A stretch of DNA of 47,734 nucleotides from an uncultured Planctomycetaceae bacterium. Its GTDB lineage: Bacteria > Planctomycetota > Planctomycetia > Planctomycetales > Planctomycetaceae. This document shows positions 1 to 9,247 of the stretch, piece after piece; the first letter of the stretch is position 1, and each line of letters opens with the position of its first letter. Location: positions 1 through 47,734 of the forward strand of contig CAITYU010000576.1 of assembly GCA_903896675.1 (NCBI GenBank), in the 5' to 3' direction. The translations under genes and the position numbers were made by a program. The notes beneath the pieces were generated by a model, which was given only the letters and a program-made list of their open reading frames with translations, did no database searches and was not told the DNA's origin.

Positions 1-1287
<1,287 letters not shown>

Positions 1288-1322
1288 TCTGAGTTCTGAT
1301 GTGTCTGTGCTGGAGTGTGTGT

Positions 1323-1332
1323 GGGGGGGGGG
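1323..1332 (+). repeat. Homopolymeric G10 tract next to the ABC ATPase start
   Basis: Ten consecutive G residues end 8 nt before the GTG chosen as start of the ABC ATPase gene, within a GT-rich stretch. The tract can itself act as the Shine-Dalgarno region. It would be translated as Gly codons if an upstream in-frame ATG at 1299 were used instead. Tracts of this kind are prone to slippage. Any effect on expression is inference. Confidence 0.6.
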
Positions 1333-1340
1333 AATCCGGG

Positions 1341-2891
1341 GTGACTGAGCCTGTTCTTTCAGTTCGTGGCATGGGTCGCTCATTTGGCAGCGTTGTGGCG
1401 CTGCAGGATGTCAGTTTTGACATTCAGTCCGGCGAGACTCATGCGATCATGGGTGAGAACGGCGCCGGCAAAAGTACTCTGATGAAGATCCTTGCCGGAG
1501 TGCAGTCACCATCGCGGGGAGAGCTGCTGCTGCGTGGTGAGCGAGTCAGTTTCACGGGGACTCGGGATGCCGAGTCTGCGGGGATCAGCATGATTCACCA
1601 GGAATTGAATCTGGTGGAGCAGTTGTCGGTTTCGGCCAATATTTTTCTGGGTCGTGAGCTGACGAATGGCTGGGGGGTGTTGCGGCAGGGGGAGATGGAT
1701 CGGCGTGCGGCGGTGCTGTTGGAGCAGCTGGAGACACCGATTGATCCTCGCGCACTGGTGGGCAGTCTGCGAGTGGGAGATCAGCAGCTTGTGGAGATTG
1801 CGCGGGCGTTGTCGCTGGAGTCTGACATTCTGATTATGGATGAGCCGACGAGTGCGCTGACGGAATCCGAGGTAGCTCGACTGTACCGTGTTGTTGACCG
1901 CCTGAAGGCGAGGGGAGTGACCATCCTTTACATTTCGCATCGGATGGAGGAGGTGTTTCGTCTGGCGGATCGGATTACGGTGCTGCGTGACGGTCGTTTT
2001 GTGCGGACGGTGGCGAGGTCTGCGACGAATCCGCGTGAGATTGCTCACTGGATGGTTGGTCGTGAGCTTGCGGTGCGTCAGCGTCGTGTGGCGGTGGATG
2101 GGGTTGTTGGTTCGGAGCCTGTGCTGCGAGTGCGGAATCTGTCATTGCCGTGGGTGGGTCGGCGAGGTCGCTGGCGGCTGCGGAACATCAGTTTTTCGCT
2201 GGGTCGTGGTGAGATTCTGGGGCTGGCTGGTTTGATGGGAGCGGGGCGAACGGAGCTGCTGGAGTGTTTATCGGGAGCTGCCGGGAGCCGGTACACGGGC
2301 GAGGTCTGGCTGCGTGGTGAGCGTTGTGATTTTCGGCATCCTGCCGAGGCGTTGCGGGCGGGTGTGGCGATGACGACTGAGGACCGGAAGCGGCAGGGCA
2401 TTTTTCGTGGGATGACGGTGCGTGAGAACATCACGATCAGTGCGTTGCAGCGATTTTCTGAGGCGGGTGTGATTGCGGGTCGTCGGGAGCAGCAGGTGGT
2501 GCGGGAGCAGGTGGAGTCGCTGGGGATTCGTACTGCGGGAGGTGAGTCGCTGATCACAGCTTTGAGTGGCGGGAATCAGCAGAAGTGTATGCTGGCGCGA
2601 TGTTTGCTGACGAAGCCGGACGTGCTGCTGCTGGACGATCCGACTCGCGGTGTCGACGTGGGTGCGAAGGCGGAGTTGTATGTGCTGATGGATCGGCTGG
2701 CTGAGCAGGGAGTTTCGATGATTGTGACCAGCGGCGAGTTGCCGGAGCTGCTGGGGGTGTGTGATCGGATACTGGTGTTGAGTGAGGGGTGTGTGACGGG
2801 TGAGTTTTGTGGTGAGTCGGTGACAGAGCAGCAGATCATGGAAGCGGCGACAGCGGGAGCGCGGGCGGTTGTGGAAGGGCGAACCACATGA
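1341..2891 (+). CDS. Sugar ABC transporter ATP-binding protein (RbsA/MglA family), two NBDs
   Basis: This is a tandem ATPase of the CUT2 family, which energises import of ribose, galactose, xylose or similar sugars at the inner membrane. The GTG at 1341 is chosen (516 aa) because homology begins at VTEPVLSVRGMGRSFGS. A longer frame from the ATG at 1299 adds an unlikely Cys/Gly-rich leader. Domain 1 has Walker A GENGAGKS (residues 38-45), signature LRVGDQQLVEIARAL and Walker B ILIMDEPTSAL. Domain 2 has the degenerate P-loop GLMGAGRTELL typical of the family, LSGGNQQK (from residue 408) and LLLDDPTRGVDVG. Length matches the usual ~500. The stop overlaps an ATG in ATGA form (2888-2891), the normal coupling to a permease, but no intact permease follows and no binding protein is nearby. 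The substrate cannot be told from sequence. Confidence 0.93.
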   Translation: MTEPVLSVRGMGRSFGSVVALQDVSFDIQSGETHAIMGENGAGKSTLMKILAGVQSPSRGELLLRGERVSFTGTRDAESAGISMIHQELNLVEQLSVSANIFLGRELTNGWGVLRQGEMDRRAAVLLEQLETPIDPRALVGSLRVGDQQLVEIARALSLESDILIMDEPTSALTESEVARLYRVVDRLKARGVTILYISHRMEEVFRLADRITVLRDGRFVRTVARSATNPREIAHWMVGRELAVRQRRVAVDGVVGSEPVLRVRNLSLPWVGRRGRWRLRNISFSLGRGEILGLAGLMGAGRTELLECLSGAAGSRYTGEVWLRGERCDFRHPAEALRAGVAMTTEDRKRQGIFRGMTVRENITISALQRFSEAGVIAGRREQQVVREQVESLGIRTAGGESLITALSGGNQQKCMLARCLLTKPDVLLLDDPTRGVDVGAKAELYVLMDRLAEQGVSMIVTSGELPELLGVCDRILVLSEGCVTGEFCGESVTEQQIMEAATAGARAVVEGRTT

Positions 2892-2917
2892 AGCACGCGA
2901 AGCAGGATCGCTGGTGA
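2888..2917 (+). pseudogene. Coupled start of a possible lost permease gene (9 codons, then stop)
   Basis: The ATG at 2888 overlaps the TGA of the ABC ATPase (ATGA), which is where RbsC-type permeases normally start. It encodes only M-K-H-A-K-Q-D-R-W before TGA at 2915-2917. In the +1 frame a hydrophobic segment follows (LVSGVSLVFCLFAF), which could be a former first membrane segment separated by a frameshift. No further permease homology is recognised in any frame up to 3209. Reading this as a decayed permease is inference; it could also be a chance overlap. Confidence 0.22.
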
Positions 2918-3209
2918 GTGGGGTGTCACTGGTGTTCTGCCTGTTTGCTTTCGACTGTGCCGGCTCGGCGGTGGCGAGTGACCTCGTGTTCAGGCTTGGG
3001 GGCTGGTGTTTGCCGAAGTGTTGCGTGGGCAGGCATGAATTGCCGATTGGCGCTGGATGGGGTGGCTGGGAACGGGCGTTTTCTGCCGACGGATTGTGGA
3101 GGCTGGGATCCGGTGCAACCCGGTGTTGTGGTGGGGGATGGTGCAGCCTATAGTGGCTGCGGTTGTTGGTTTCAGAGATGTAATGGCAGTGTTGCGGGAA
3201 TGAGTCTGC
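2918..3209 (+). other. Non-coding or degraded interval after the ABC ATPase
   Basis: About 290 nt without a convincing gene. Open frames exist (one reads LVSGVSLVFCLFAFDC, resembling a signal or membrane segment, and then becomes Cys/Gly/Trp-rich), but none has a good ribosome site or recognisable family features. The base composition is very G- and T-rich like the flanks. No terminator-like hairpin with a T tract was seen. Confidence 0.5.
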
Positions 3210-4058
3210 GTGAGTTTTTCATTTTCGAATTCGGCCTGTTCAGACGACGAGCAGTTTATGCGACTGGTGCGTCGTGAGCCGGACGTGGATCTGCTGACTG
3301 CTGCTCTGGAGATTTCCCGGGACGGTCAGTCGGCCGTGAATTTTCCGGCAGCTCGCGGGGTGCTGCAGCGTGCGGTATCGCGTCTGACGCACCCGGTGAC
3401 TCAGGCTGGCTCGGATCTGGAAGAGCTGAAGCTGCTGTCGCGTTACATGACGGAGGAGCTGGGTCTGCACGGTGAGAGTGAGTATCTGGCGGATCCGCAT
3501 TCGCATTATGTGAATCAGGTGCTGGCGACGGGTCGGGGCATTCCGATTTCGCTGTCGCTGATTTACCTGCATGTGGGGAACGAGCTGGGAATTCCGCTTG
3601 AACCCATCAGTACTCCGGCACGCTTTATGATCCGTCTGCCGACGGATCATGGGCATCTGTATGTGGATGCGTTTGATCGGGGACGGATTCTGGACGAGGG
3701 CGAGTGTATCGATCTGATTGGTGATCTTGCGAGTTGTTCGCCGGTGGAGGTGCGTCGTCATCTGCGTCCGGTGGATGAGCGTGCGGTGGTGATTCGCATG
3801 CTGCAGAATCTGAAGGCGTTATTTGGCGGTCGCGAGGACTGGTCGGCGGCGTGGAAGGTGCAGACGCGTCTGCAGTTGCTGCTGCCGGGTTCGTGGCGTG
3901 AGCGGCGGGACCATGCGGTGCTGACGATGCGTGCGGGTCACTATGGCGAGGCGATTGATCTGCTGGAGCGCAGTCTGGCGGTGTGTCCGGCTGAGGACCG
4001 TTTGTTTCTGCAGAATCATCTCCGGCAGGCCCGCCGGATGCTTCCGGAATGCAACTGA
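3210..4058 (+). CDS. SirB1-like transglutaminase-like domain protein with TPR tail
   Basis: 282 aa, starting at GTG 3210; a later in-frame ATG at 3258 is possible. The family (Transglut_core2, SirB1/YchA type) is widespread; its members have a transglutaminase-like fold and mostly unknown biochemical roles. Visible blocks are DPHSHYVNQVL (residues 95-105), GRGIPISLSLIYL (108-120), STPARFMIRL (about 134-143) and YVDAFDRGRIL (151-161). The usual PGHF motif is here PARF, so the typical histidine position is changed and enzyme activity is doubtful. Residues ~190-280 form helical TPR-like repeats (LQNLKALFGGREDW, RAGHYGEAIDLLERSLAVCP). It lies 147 nt upstream of bcp on the same strand. The function is unknown. 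Confidence 0.85.
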   Translation: MSFSFSNSACSDDEQFMRLVRREPDVDLLTAALEISRDGQSAVNFPAARGVLQRAVSRLTHPVTQAGSDLEELKLLSRYMTEELGLHGESEYLADPHSHYVNQVLATGRGIPISLSLIYLHVGNELGIPLEPISTPARFMIRLPTDHGHLYVDAFDRGRILDEGECIDLIGDLASCSPVEVRRHLRPVDERAVVIRMLQNLKALFGGREDWSAAWKVQTRLQLLLPGSWRERRDHAVLTMRAGHYGEAIDLLERSLAVCPAEDRLFLQNHLRQARRMLPECN

Positions 4059-4204
4059 ATTCTGTTGCGGGCCGTGAAATCGGTTGCCGGAAGAGCCAGA
4101 ATGCGGCAGGTGGCTATAACACCGACTGGAGGCCGGGTCTGCGGATATGGATCCGTCGGTCTGCGGCGTCGGATGATCGGCACTGATCGGGGGATTACGG
4201 AATT

Positions 4205-4684
4205 ATGGCTGACTGGATTGAACCACCTGGGAAAGCACCGGCGTTTTCGCTGAAATCGACTGCGGGTAAGACGGTCAAGCTGTCGGATTTCAAAGGACGA
4301 CCGGTGGTGCTGTATTTTTACCCCAAGGATGATACTCCGGGGTGCACGAAGGAAGCCTGTGCATTTCGGGATCGTTTGAGTGAGATTGAGGGGCTTGGCG
4401 CGGTGGTGCTGGGCGTCAGTGCTGACTCGGTGGAGTCTCATCAGAAATTCACTGAGAAGTATACTCTGAATTTCCCTCTGTTGGCTGACACGGAGCACGC
4501 GGTGGCTGAGAAGTATGGAGCGTGGCGTGAGAAGAACATGTACGGTCGGGTGTCGATGGGGATTCAGCGATCGACGTATCTGATTGGAGCTGACGGCCGG
4601 ATTGCCCGGTTGTGGAAGAAGGTCTCGGTGGACGGTCATGATGCGGATGTGATTGCTGCATTGCAGGAGCTGTCTGCGGGTTGA
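4205..4684 (+). CDS. bcp: Thioredoxin-dependent peroxiredoxin, Bcp/PrxQ family
   Basis: 159 aa, the normal length for the family. It reduces hydrogen peroxide and organic hydroperoxides in the cytoplasm, using thioredoxin. The peroxidatic cysteine is C47 in the conserved PKDDTPGCTKEACAFRD segment, with the resolving cysteine C52 five residues on, the atypical 2-Cys PrxQ arrangement. Further family blocks are VVLYFYPKDD, VLGVSADSVESHQKF and FPLLADTEHAVAEKYGAW. The ATG at 4205 starts directly before the conserved N-terminus. It ends 13 nt before the start of a lipoprotein gene on the same strand, so the two are probably co-transcribed. Confidence 0.96.
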   Translation: MADWIEPPGKAPAFSLKSTAGKTVKLSDFKGRPVVLYFYPKDDTPGCTKEACAFRDRLSEIEGLGAVVLGVSADSVESHQKFTEKYTLNFPLLADTEHAVAEKYGAWREKNMYGRVSMGIQRSTYLIGADGRIARLWKKVSVDGHDADVIAALQELSAG

Positions 4685-4697
4685 AGTGGAGGTCTTT

Positions 4698-5942
4698 GTG
4701 AGACTGATATCGGCAGGGTCTGAGTGTGTCGTGGTGGCAGCCCTGCTGCTGGCAGCGTGTGGTTGTGGGCAGCAGGCTTCTGAGCAGCCTGCTGCTGCTG
4801 CCGGATCAACTGCGGGAACTGCTGATGCTGCGGCGGTGAAGCCGGTGGCACTGCGAGCTGCGGACGAGCCGCAGTCGCAGCAGCTGGCCGAGCAGGTGCG
4901 TCAGGCTGTGGCGCATCTGGATGCGGCGGCTTTGACGAAGCTGGCCAGCGACGAAGCGTTTGCAGACCGAGTGCTGCGGGGAACGGATGTCAGCGGCAGT
5001 GAACGTCGTGAGGCTGTGGAGGGATTGTCCGGGACTCTGCAGGAGATTTTCACGGGAGTGGTGCAGGGCTGTACCAACGGTGGCAGTTACAGTTTTGTGC
5101 GGTTGGTTCCGCGTGGTGGCGAATTTCGTCCGCTGTTTCGCCTGTGTCTGCCGGAATTGTCCGGGATCAATTATCACGAATTGGTGGTGGTACAGACGGC
5201 GGATGGTGCGAAGATCGCGGACGTGGACGTGTATCTGTCCGGCGAGTGTGTTTCTGAGAGTCTGCGGCGGCTGGTGCTGCCGGCACTGGCGGCATCGAAT
5301 CGTGGTCTGAAGGCCTCACTGAGCGCCTCGGAAGTGCAGTTGCTGGAGTTTTCCGACGACGTTCGTGAGATTGGAAATCTGCAGCGGAGTGGCCAGCCGA
5401 AGTCGGCACTGGAACTTTTCCGTCGACTGCCGACGGTGGTACAGGAATCTGAGCCGCTGCGGCGTCTGAAGGTGCGGATTTGTCGCAACCTGGGACCGGA
5501 TGAGCTGGCTGAGGCTTTGCAGCAGTTGTTTCAGGCCACGGCTGCGGAACCAGGTGCTGGTTTTGCGGAAGTGGAGCGACTGGAGTTACTGGGTCAGCAT
5601 GCGGAGGTTGCGGCGGCGGTTGATCGTCTGCGTGAGCAGACAGGTGATCCGTATCTGGGGTTGTTGAAGATTGAGTCACTGCTGAAGCTGGATCGTGGTG
5701 CTGAGGCTGCGGAGGCAGTGGCTGCGGCAAAAGCGGTTTCGGAGGGTGATGCGGATTTGGCACTGACCGACCTGCGTGTGCGACTGCACCGGCGGGATTT
5801 TGCCGGAGTGGCGGAATTGCTGGAGGGGATGCAGCAGTCTCCGGATGGTGCTGCTGAGATACCTGAGTATCAGGAGTTTCTCAGGTCGGAGGCGGGTCAG
5901 GCGTGGTTGCAGCGCCAAAAGACTCAATCGGAATCGCCCTGA
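4698..5942 (+). CDS. Predicted lipoprotein with helical (TPR-like) repeats, unknown function
   Basis: 414 aa from GTG 4698, which has a GTGGAGG ribosome site 8 nt upstream; an in-frame start at 4653 would lie inside bcp. The N-terminus is a lipoprotein signal: basic start, hydrophobic VVVAALLLAAC, with acylated Cys at residue 21 in an L-A-A-C lipobox. An Ala/Gln-rich linker follows, then a mixed domain (QEIFTGVVQGCTNGGSYSFVRLVPR) and a long alpha-helical part with TPR-like helices (SALELFRRLPTVVQ, AEVERLELLGQHAEVAAAVDRLREQ, GAAEAVAAAKAV). No enzyme motif is recognised. The 3' end overlaps the convergent DUF1598 gene by 19 nt. Confidence 0.75.
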   Translation: MRLISAGSECVVVAALLLAACGCGQQASEQPAAAAGSTAGTADAAAVKPVALRAADEPQSQQLAEQVRQAVAHLDAAALTKLASDEAFADRVLRGTDVSGSERREAVEGLSGTLQEIFTGVVQGCTNGGSYSFVRLVPRGGEFRPLFRLCLPELSGINYHELVVVQTADGAKIADVDVYLSGECVSESLRRLVLPALAASNRGLKASLSASEVQLLEFSDDVREIGNLQRSGQPKSALELFRRLPTVVQESEPLRRLKVRICRNLGPDELAEALQQLFQATAAEPGAGFAEVERLELLGQHAEVAAAVDRLREQTGDPYLGLLKIESLLKLDRGAEAAEAVAAAKAVSEGDADLALTDLRVRLHRRDFAGVAELLEGMQQSPDGAAEIPEYQEFLRSEAGQAWLQRQKTQSESP

Positions 5943-7345
5943 ACCGGGGGTGTTGTCAGGTCTTTCCAGACTTTTCCGTCGGGCATATTGCCGAGTGTCT
6001 GTCGGGAGACAGTGAGGCTTCGGTTTGGCGTGCTGTTGGCGGAATTCGGGGTCGTGGGTGAGTCTGGGAGTGAGGCCATCCGGACAAGTTGTCGACTGCG
6101 AAATGTGACACCGCCGCTGAACGCTCCGAGAATCAGTCCTGCTGAGGCGCTGCGGGAAGTGAGCAGGGGCAGAGTTTCGCGCGGGACGGGCCACGATCTG
6201 CCGGGCAGGACAGCAGGATCATCCAGCATCTGCGGCTGGAACTGCAGTGTTCCGGCGGCCTGGAGTTCGCGGCAGACTGCGACAGCGGCCAGCACGTCAA
6301 GGATGTTCTGCAGGTCAGCAAAGGCTGGAATTTTCTGTGTCAGTTCGGGCAGATGGCGATTGAACAGTGCGGCGAATTCATCTGCGCTGCCGTGTTTGGT
6401 GCTGATATCGAGCAGGTTGCCATTGTCGTCCATGACTTCTTCCTGGGCGAAGAGTTGCAGGCGGGGTCCGAGGAGTGTCCAGGAACTGCGATCTGCTGAG
6501 ACGGTCAGCGTTCCGGGTGCCGGAGCAAACCACCAGCGGCGCATCATGTTGTCACCGGGGCGAGCGAGGGCGAGGCTGCTTTTCAGGCCACGAATGCCTG
6601 TGGTATCCGCACCGATGGCGATACGTTTCATCAGGTAGTCAGCTTCGACCATGGCGAGGCACATTCGGCTGTCTTCGGGGACACCGAAAGTCGTCACATT
6701 CCAGCGACCCTGCAGACGCACCATTTGTTCGAGGCGGGCTTTGGCAACGGCGACTGTGGCGGGTGCTGAATTGCGGGTCAGCCAGTTGTGTGCGGCGGCC
6801 AGCCGTTCTGAGTCCGGGTCGATGGAGCAGCCGGCGGCGTCGAGTATGTCAGTATCGCGGAACGCGGCCAGCAGATCTTCCAGACACAGTACAGGTCGGC
6901 CGGAGTGCAGGCCCACCATCCTGTTACCGCGGACTGCCGCAAATGGTTCGGCTGGTCCCGCGAGGATCAGGTCGGTGTTATCGGGTGACAGCACAATTGC
7001 ATCGATGCGTGTGAGACCGGCGAGATATCGGAGTTCTGCGGGGATGGGGGTTCCGGCTGCCGCCAGTGTCGCCAGCTGGCTATCGAGGCTGCGGAGCGAC
7101 AGCAGTCGGATTTCGGCGGGTTGTCTGAGAGTTTCGGGGAGTGCGGTGAGGGCTTTTTCGCGGAGTTGGCGGCTGGGCGGGGCCGGGTTGATGGGAGCGG
7201 CGAGTGCCTGCTGGATCAGTCCCTGAGGTGAAATGAGGATGCCACCGGGTGAGTTGCCGGGGGTATTACCGCCCTGTCCGAGTGCCATTGGCGATCCGGG
7301 GCCGAGCAGTATGAAGGCGGCGAGTACCGTGAGTGAGTTACGCAC
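5924..7345 (-). CDS. DUF1598-type secreted protein, planctomycete-specific
   Basis: 473 aa. The N-terminus is a signal peptide (MRNSLTVLAAFILLG..., likely cleaved after ALG near residue 23). The blocks ELRYLAGLTRIDAIVLSPD (about residue 103), LILAGPAEPF and GLHSGRPVLCLEDLLAAFR match what I know of DUF1598, a family described almost only from Planctomycetota with no known function. The central part holds VEADYLMKRIAIG, RWWFAP and LLGPRLQLFAQEEVM, and the Ser/Thr/Asn-rich tail is probably disordered. It acts outside the inner membrane if exported. It is convergent with the lipoprotein gene at its 3' end. Family assignment is from memory of conserved motifs. Confidence 0.82.
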   Translation of the reverse strand: MRNSLTVLAAFILLGPGSPMALGQGGNTPGNSPGGILISPQGLIQQALAAPINPAPPSRQLREKALTALPETLRQPAEIRLLSLRSLDSQLATLAAAGTPIPAELRYLAGLTRIDAIVLSPDNTDLILAGPAEPFAAVRGNRMVGLHSGRPVLCLEDLLAAFRDTDILDAAGCSIDPDSERLAAAHNWLTRNSAPATVAVAKARLEQMVRLQGRWNVTTFGVPEDSRMCLAMVEADYLMKRIAIGADTTGIRGLKSSLALARPGDNMMRRWWFAPAPGTLTVSADRSSWTLLGPRLQLFAQEEVMDDNGNLLDISTKHGSADEFAALFNRHLPELTQKIPAFADLQNILDVLAAVAVCRELQAAGTLQFQPQMLDDPAVLPGRSWPVPRETLPLLTSRSASAGLILGAFSGGVTFRSRQLVRMASLPDSPTTPNSANSTPNRSLTVSRQTLGNMPDGKVWKDLTTPPVQGDSD

Positions 7346-7457
7346 AGGGAAGCTCCGAAAACGCTGCGTTGGATACCGCGGCGAATTGTATCAGGAGCGA
7401 CGGAGTGAGGGATGGGCGGGGCACCACAAAAGAGGAGGAATTGCCGGGACTGCGTGA

Positions 7458-8462
7458 TCAGGGGTTGCTGTCGGCTGCCCGTTGCAGATCTTTCAGGCTG
7501 AGGTGTGCGCGGTTCAGGCAGAAGACTCCGATGCCGGTGACAGCGATGTAGCCGACGATCTGGGAGTACAGTGAGGCGGCCAGTACGAGGGATGGGTCAG
7601 GCTTGATCTGCTGTACCTGAACGGCGATCTGAAAGCAGACCTGTACGACTCCAAAGTATCCTGGGGCAGCCGGTATCATGACTCCGAGTGCCGTGATACC
7701 GGTCAGGATCAGTCCGGTGCTGAGAGTGACGTCGATGCCGAAGGCTTCGAGCGCGAGGCAGGCGGAGTAGCCGTTGATGAGCCACTGGATGAGTGAGTTG
7801 ATGGCGATGGAGAGGATGGCGCGGGCACTTTTCAGTGAGTGAAGTCCGATCGCACCCTGGCGGAGCAGATCAAGGATTTTTTCGGTGAGCCATCCGGGGA
7901 TGAAGGGAAACAGTCGGAAGGCCCGGGCGGTGGTTGTGACAAACCAGTCGGTGCGAACCATGTAAACGATCATTACGAGGACGACGGCTGCGGCGACGGC
8001 TGCGGCAATCATGCCTCCGCGCTGGTAGTTTTCCGGCATGGAGGGTGCGAACAGGATACCGAGTCCGAACAGGGCGAGGATTGAGAAGATGTCGAAGATT
8101 CGTTCGAGAACGATGGAGGACAGGACGGTTCCGGCGGGAATTCTGTGCTGTCTGTTCACCACGAAGACTCGGACGAATTCCCCGAGATGTGCCGGCAGAA
8201 TGTTGTTGGCCGCGAAGCCGATCATGACTGGCGGGAAGAGTTGCCCGGCGGTCAGCGGTGCGGCCGGAGCCAGCAGTTGTGCGAAGCGAATGGATTTCAG
8301 CCAGTAGAAGGCCAGCAGCAGCAGAAGAATCGGGGGAAGCGATGCATAGTTCGCCGTTTTGAAGGCGTGCAGCACCATGTTCGTGTCTGTGTCGCGCATG
8401 GCGTACCACAGCGAGCCGACTGAGACAGCGATACCGAAGAGCAGCAGCAGCAGACGTTTCAT
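7458..8462 (-). CDS. Lysylphosphatidylglycerol synthase-type (UPF0104/AglD-like) integral membrane protein
   Basis: 334 aa with about eight hydrophobic segments and little soluble sequence, the size of a stand-alone LPG_synthase_TM domain. Family marks are KSIRFAQLLAPAAPLTAGQLFPPVMIGFAANNILPAHLGEF, with its conserved N-[NI]-x-L-P-[AL]-x-x-G-E-F, and VLSSIVLERIFDI. Relatives flip or help synthesise lipids in the cytoplasmic membrane; the lipid handled here cannot be inferred. The upstream CBS-domain gene ends 12 nt before this ATG on the same strand, so the two probably form an operon. There is no MprF synthase domain, so it is not an aminoacyl-PG synthase itself. Confidence 0.88.
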   Translation of the reverse strand: MKRLLLLLFGIAVSVGSLWYAMRDTDTNMVLHAFKTANYASLPPILLLLLAFYWLKSIRFAQLLAPAAPLTAGQLFPPVMIGFAANNILPAHLGEFVRVFVVNRQHRIPAGTVLSSIVLERIFDIFSILALFGLGILFAPSMPENYQRGGMIAAAVAAAVVLVMIVYMVRTDWFVTTTARAFRLFPFIPGWLTEKILDLLRQGAIGLHSLKSARAILSIAINSLIQWLINGYSACLALEAFGIDVTLSTGLILTGITALGVMIPAAPGYFGVVQVCFQIAVQVQQIKPDPSLVLAASLYSQIVGYIAVTGIGVFCLNRAHLSLKDLQRAADSNP

Positions 8463-8474
8463 GGTGATGCGGGA

Positions 8475-9065
8475 TTACAGAGAATCATCGGCGCGGCGGA
8501 GCAGACTGAGTGCCTGAGCGCCACGAATGAAGACGGGTCGAGGCTGGTCGGGGTTGAACAGTCGAAGTTGGGGACGTGAGCGGCGCCGCCGCGTCCGGCG
8601 GACAGGCCGGGTATCGGCACACGGAATCAGATCGTCGAAAGATGTCGTGGGGAACCAGTCAGGAACCGGAGTCCGGGAAGAATCTGCTGCGGGAGTGGCC
8701 GAGCCTGCTGTTGATCGATCGATGATACCGACGAGTGTCTGACCGGCATCGACAACGGGCAGACAGTGTGTCAGTGATTCGCAGAGGAGTGAGCGAGCTG
8801 AGGCTGCGGAGTCTGTGTTGGAGAGCACTGCGGTGACTGGTTGGGCGAGGCTGGCAGCGGGTGTCAGTTCTGAAGCACCGGCAAACAGTGCCAGCAGCAG
8901 TTCGTCTTCGGTGACGCGTCCGGCGAGTCTGCCGTGCTGATCGGTTACGAACAGGCAGGAGTGCCCATGCTGAAGCAGCAGGCAGGCAGCCTCACGAAGA
9001 CTGGCTTCCGGTCCGATAGAGTGGCCAGAGCTGGGGCACATCAGTGTGTCGGCCAGCGGGATCAT
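8475..9065 (-). CDS. Tandem CBS-domain protein with Arg-rich C-terminal tail
   Basis: 196 aa. Two CBS motifs fill residues ~5-120: PEASLREAACLLLQHGHSCLFVTDQHGRLAGRVTEDELL, then LSNTDSAASARSLLCESLTHCLPVVDAGQTLVGIIDRS. CBS pairs bind adenine nucleotides and act as energy or ligand sensors. The remainder (PVRRTRRRRSRPQLRLF) is basic and low-complexity with no recognised domain; it might bind nucleic acid or acidic lipids, but this is speculation. The gene is the first of a probable pair with the LPG-synthase-type membrane protein and is divergent from the solute-binding lipoprotein across ~180 nt. Confidence 0.85.
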   Translation of the reverse strand: MIPLADTLMCPSSGHSIGPEASLREAACLLLQHGHSCLFVTDQHGRLAGRVTEDELLLALFAGASELTPAASLAQPVTAVLSNTDSAASARSLLCESLTHCLPVVDAGQTLVGIIDRSTAGSATPAADSSRTPVPDWFPTTSFDDLIPCADTRPVRRTRRRRSRPQLRLFNPDQPRPVFIRGAQALSLLRRADDSL

Positions 9066-9247
9066 GTTTGTTTCCTGAGAATTCCTGCAGTGTGTTCGGC
9101 CGCGGATGCGACGGTTACGGGGAATCTTTCTTCAGGGCGGATGGAAGTTTGAGGATTTTCGGCAACATTTGTGTTGAGATCGCATAAATTACGCTGAGTT
9201 TGATGCTTGCGCCGGTTTTTTTGATTTTGCGGCGGGGGGAGTTTCTC

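Noticed and set aside
9066-9247. THI-box or other riboswitch before the NMT1-like gene
   Set aside because: No THI-box core sequences or multi-stem structure could be recognised.
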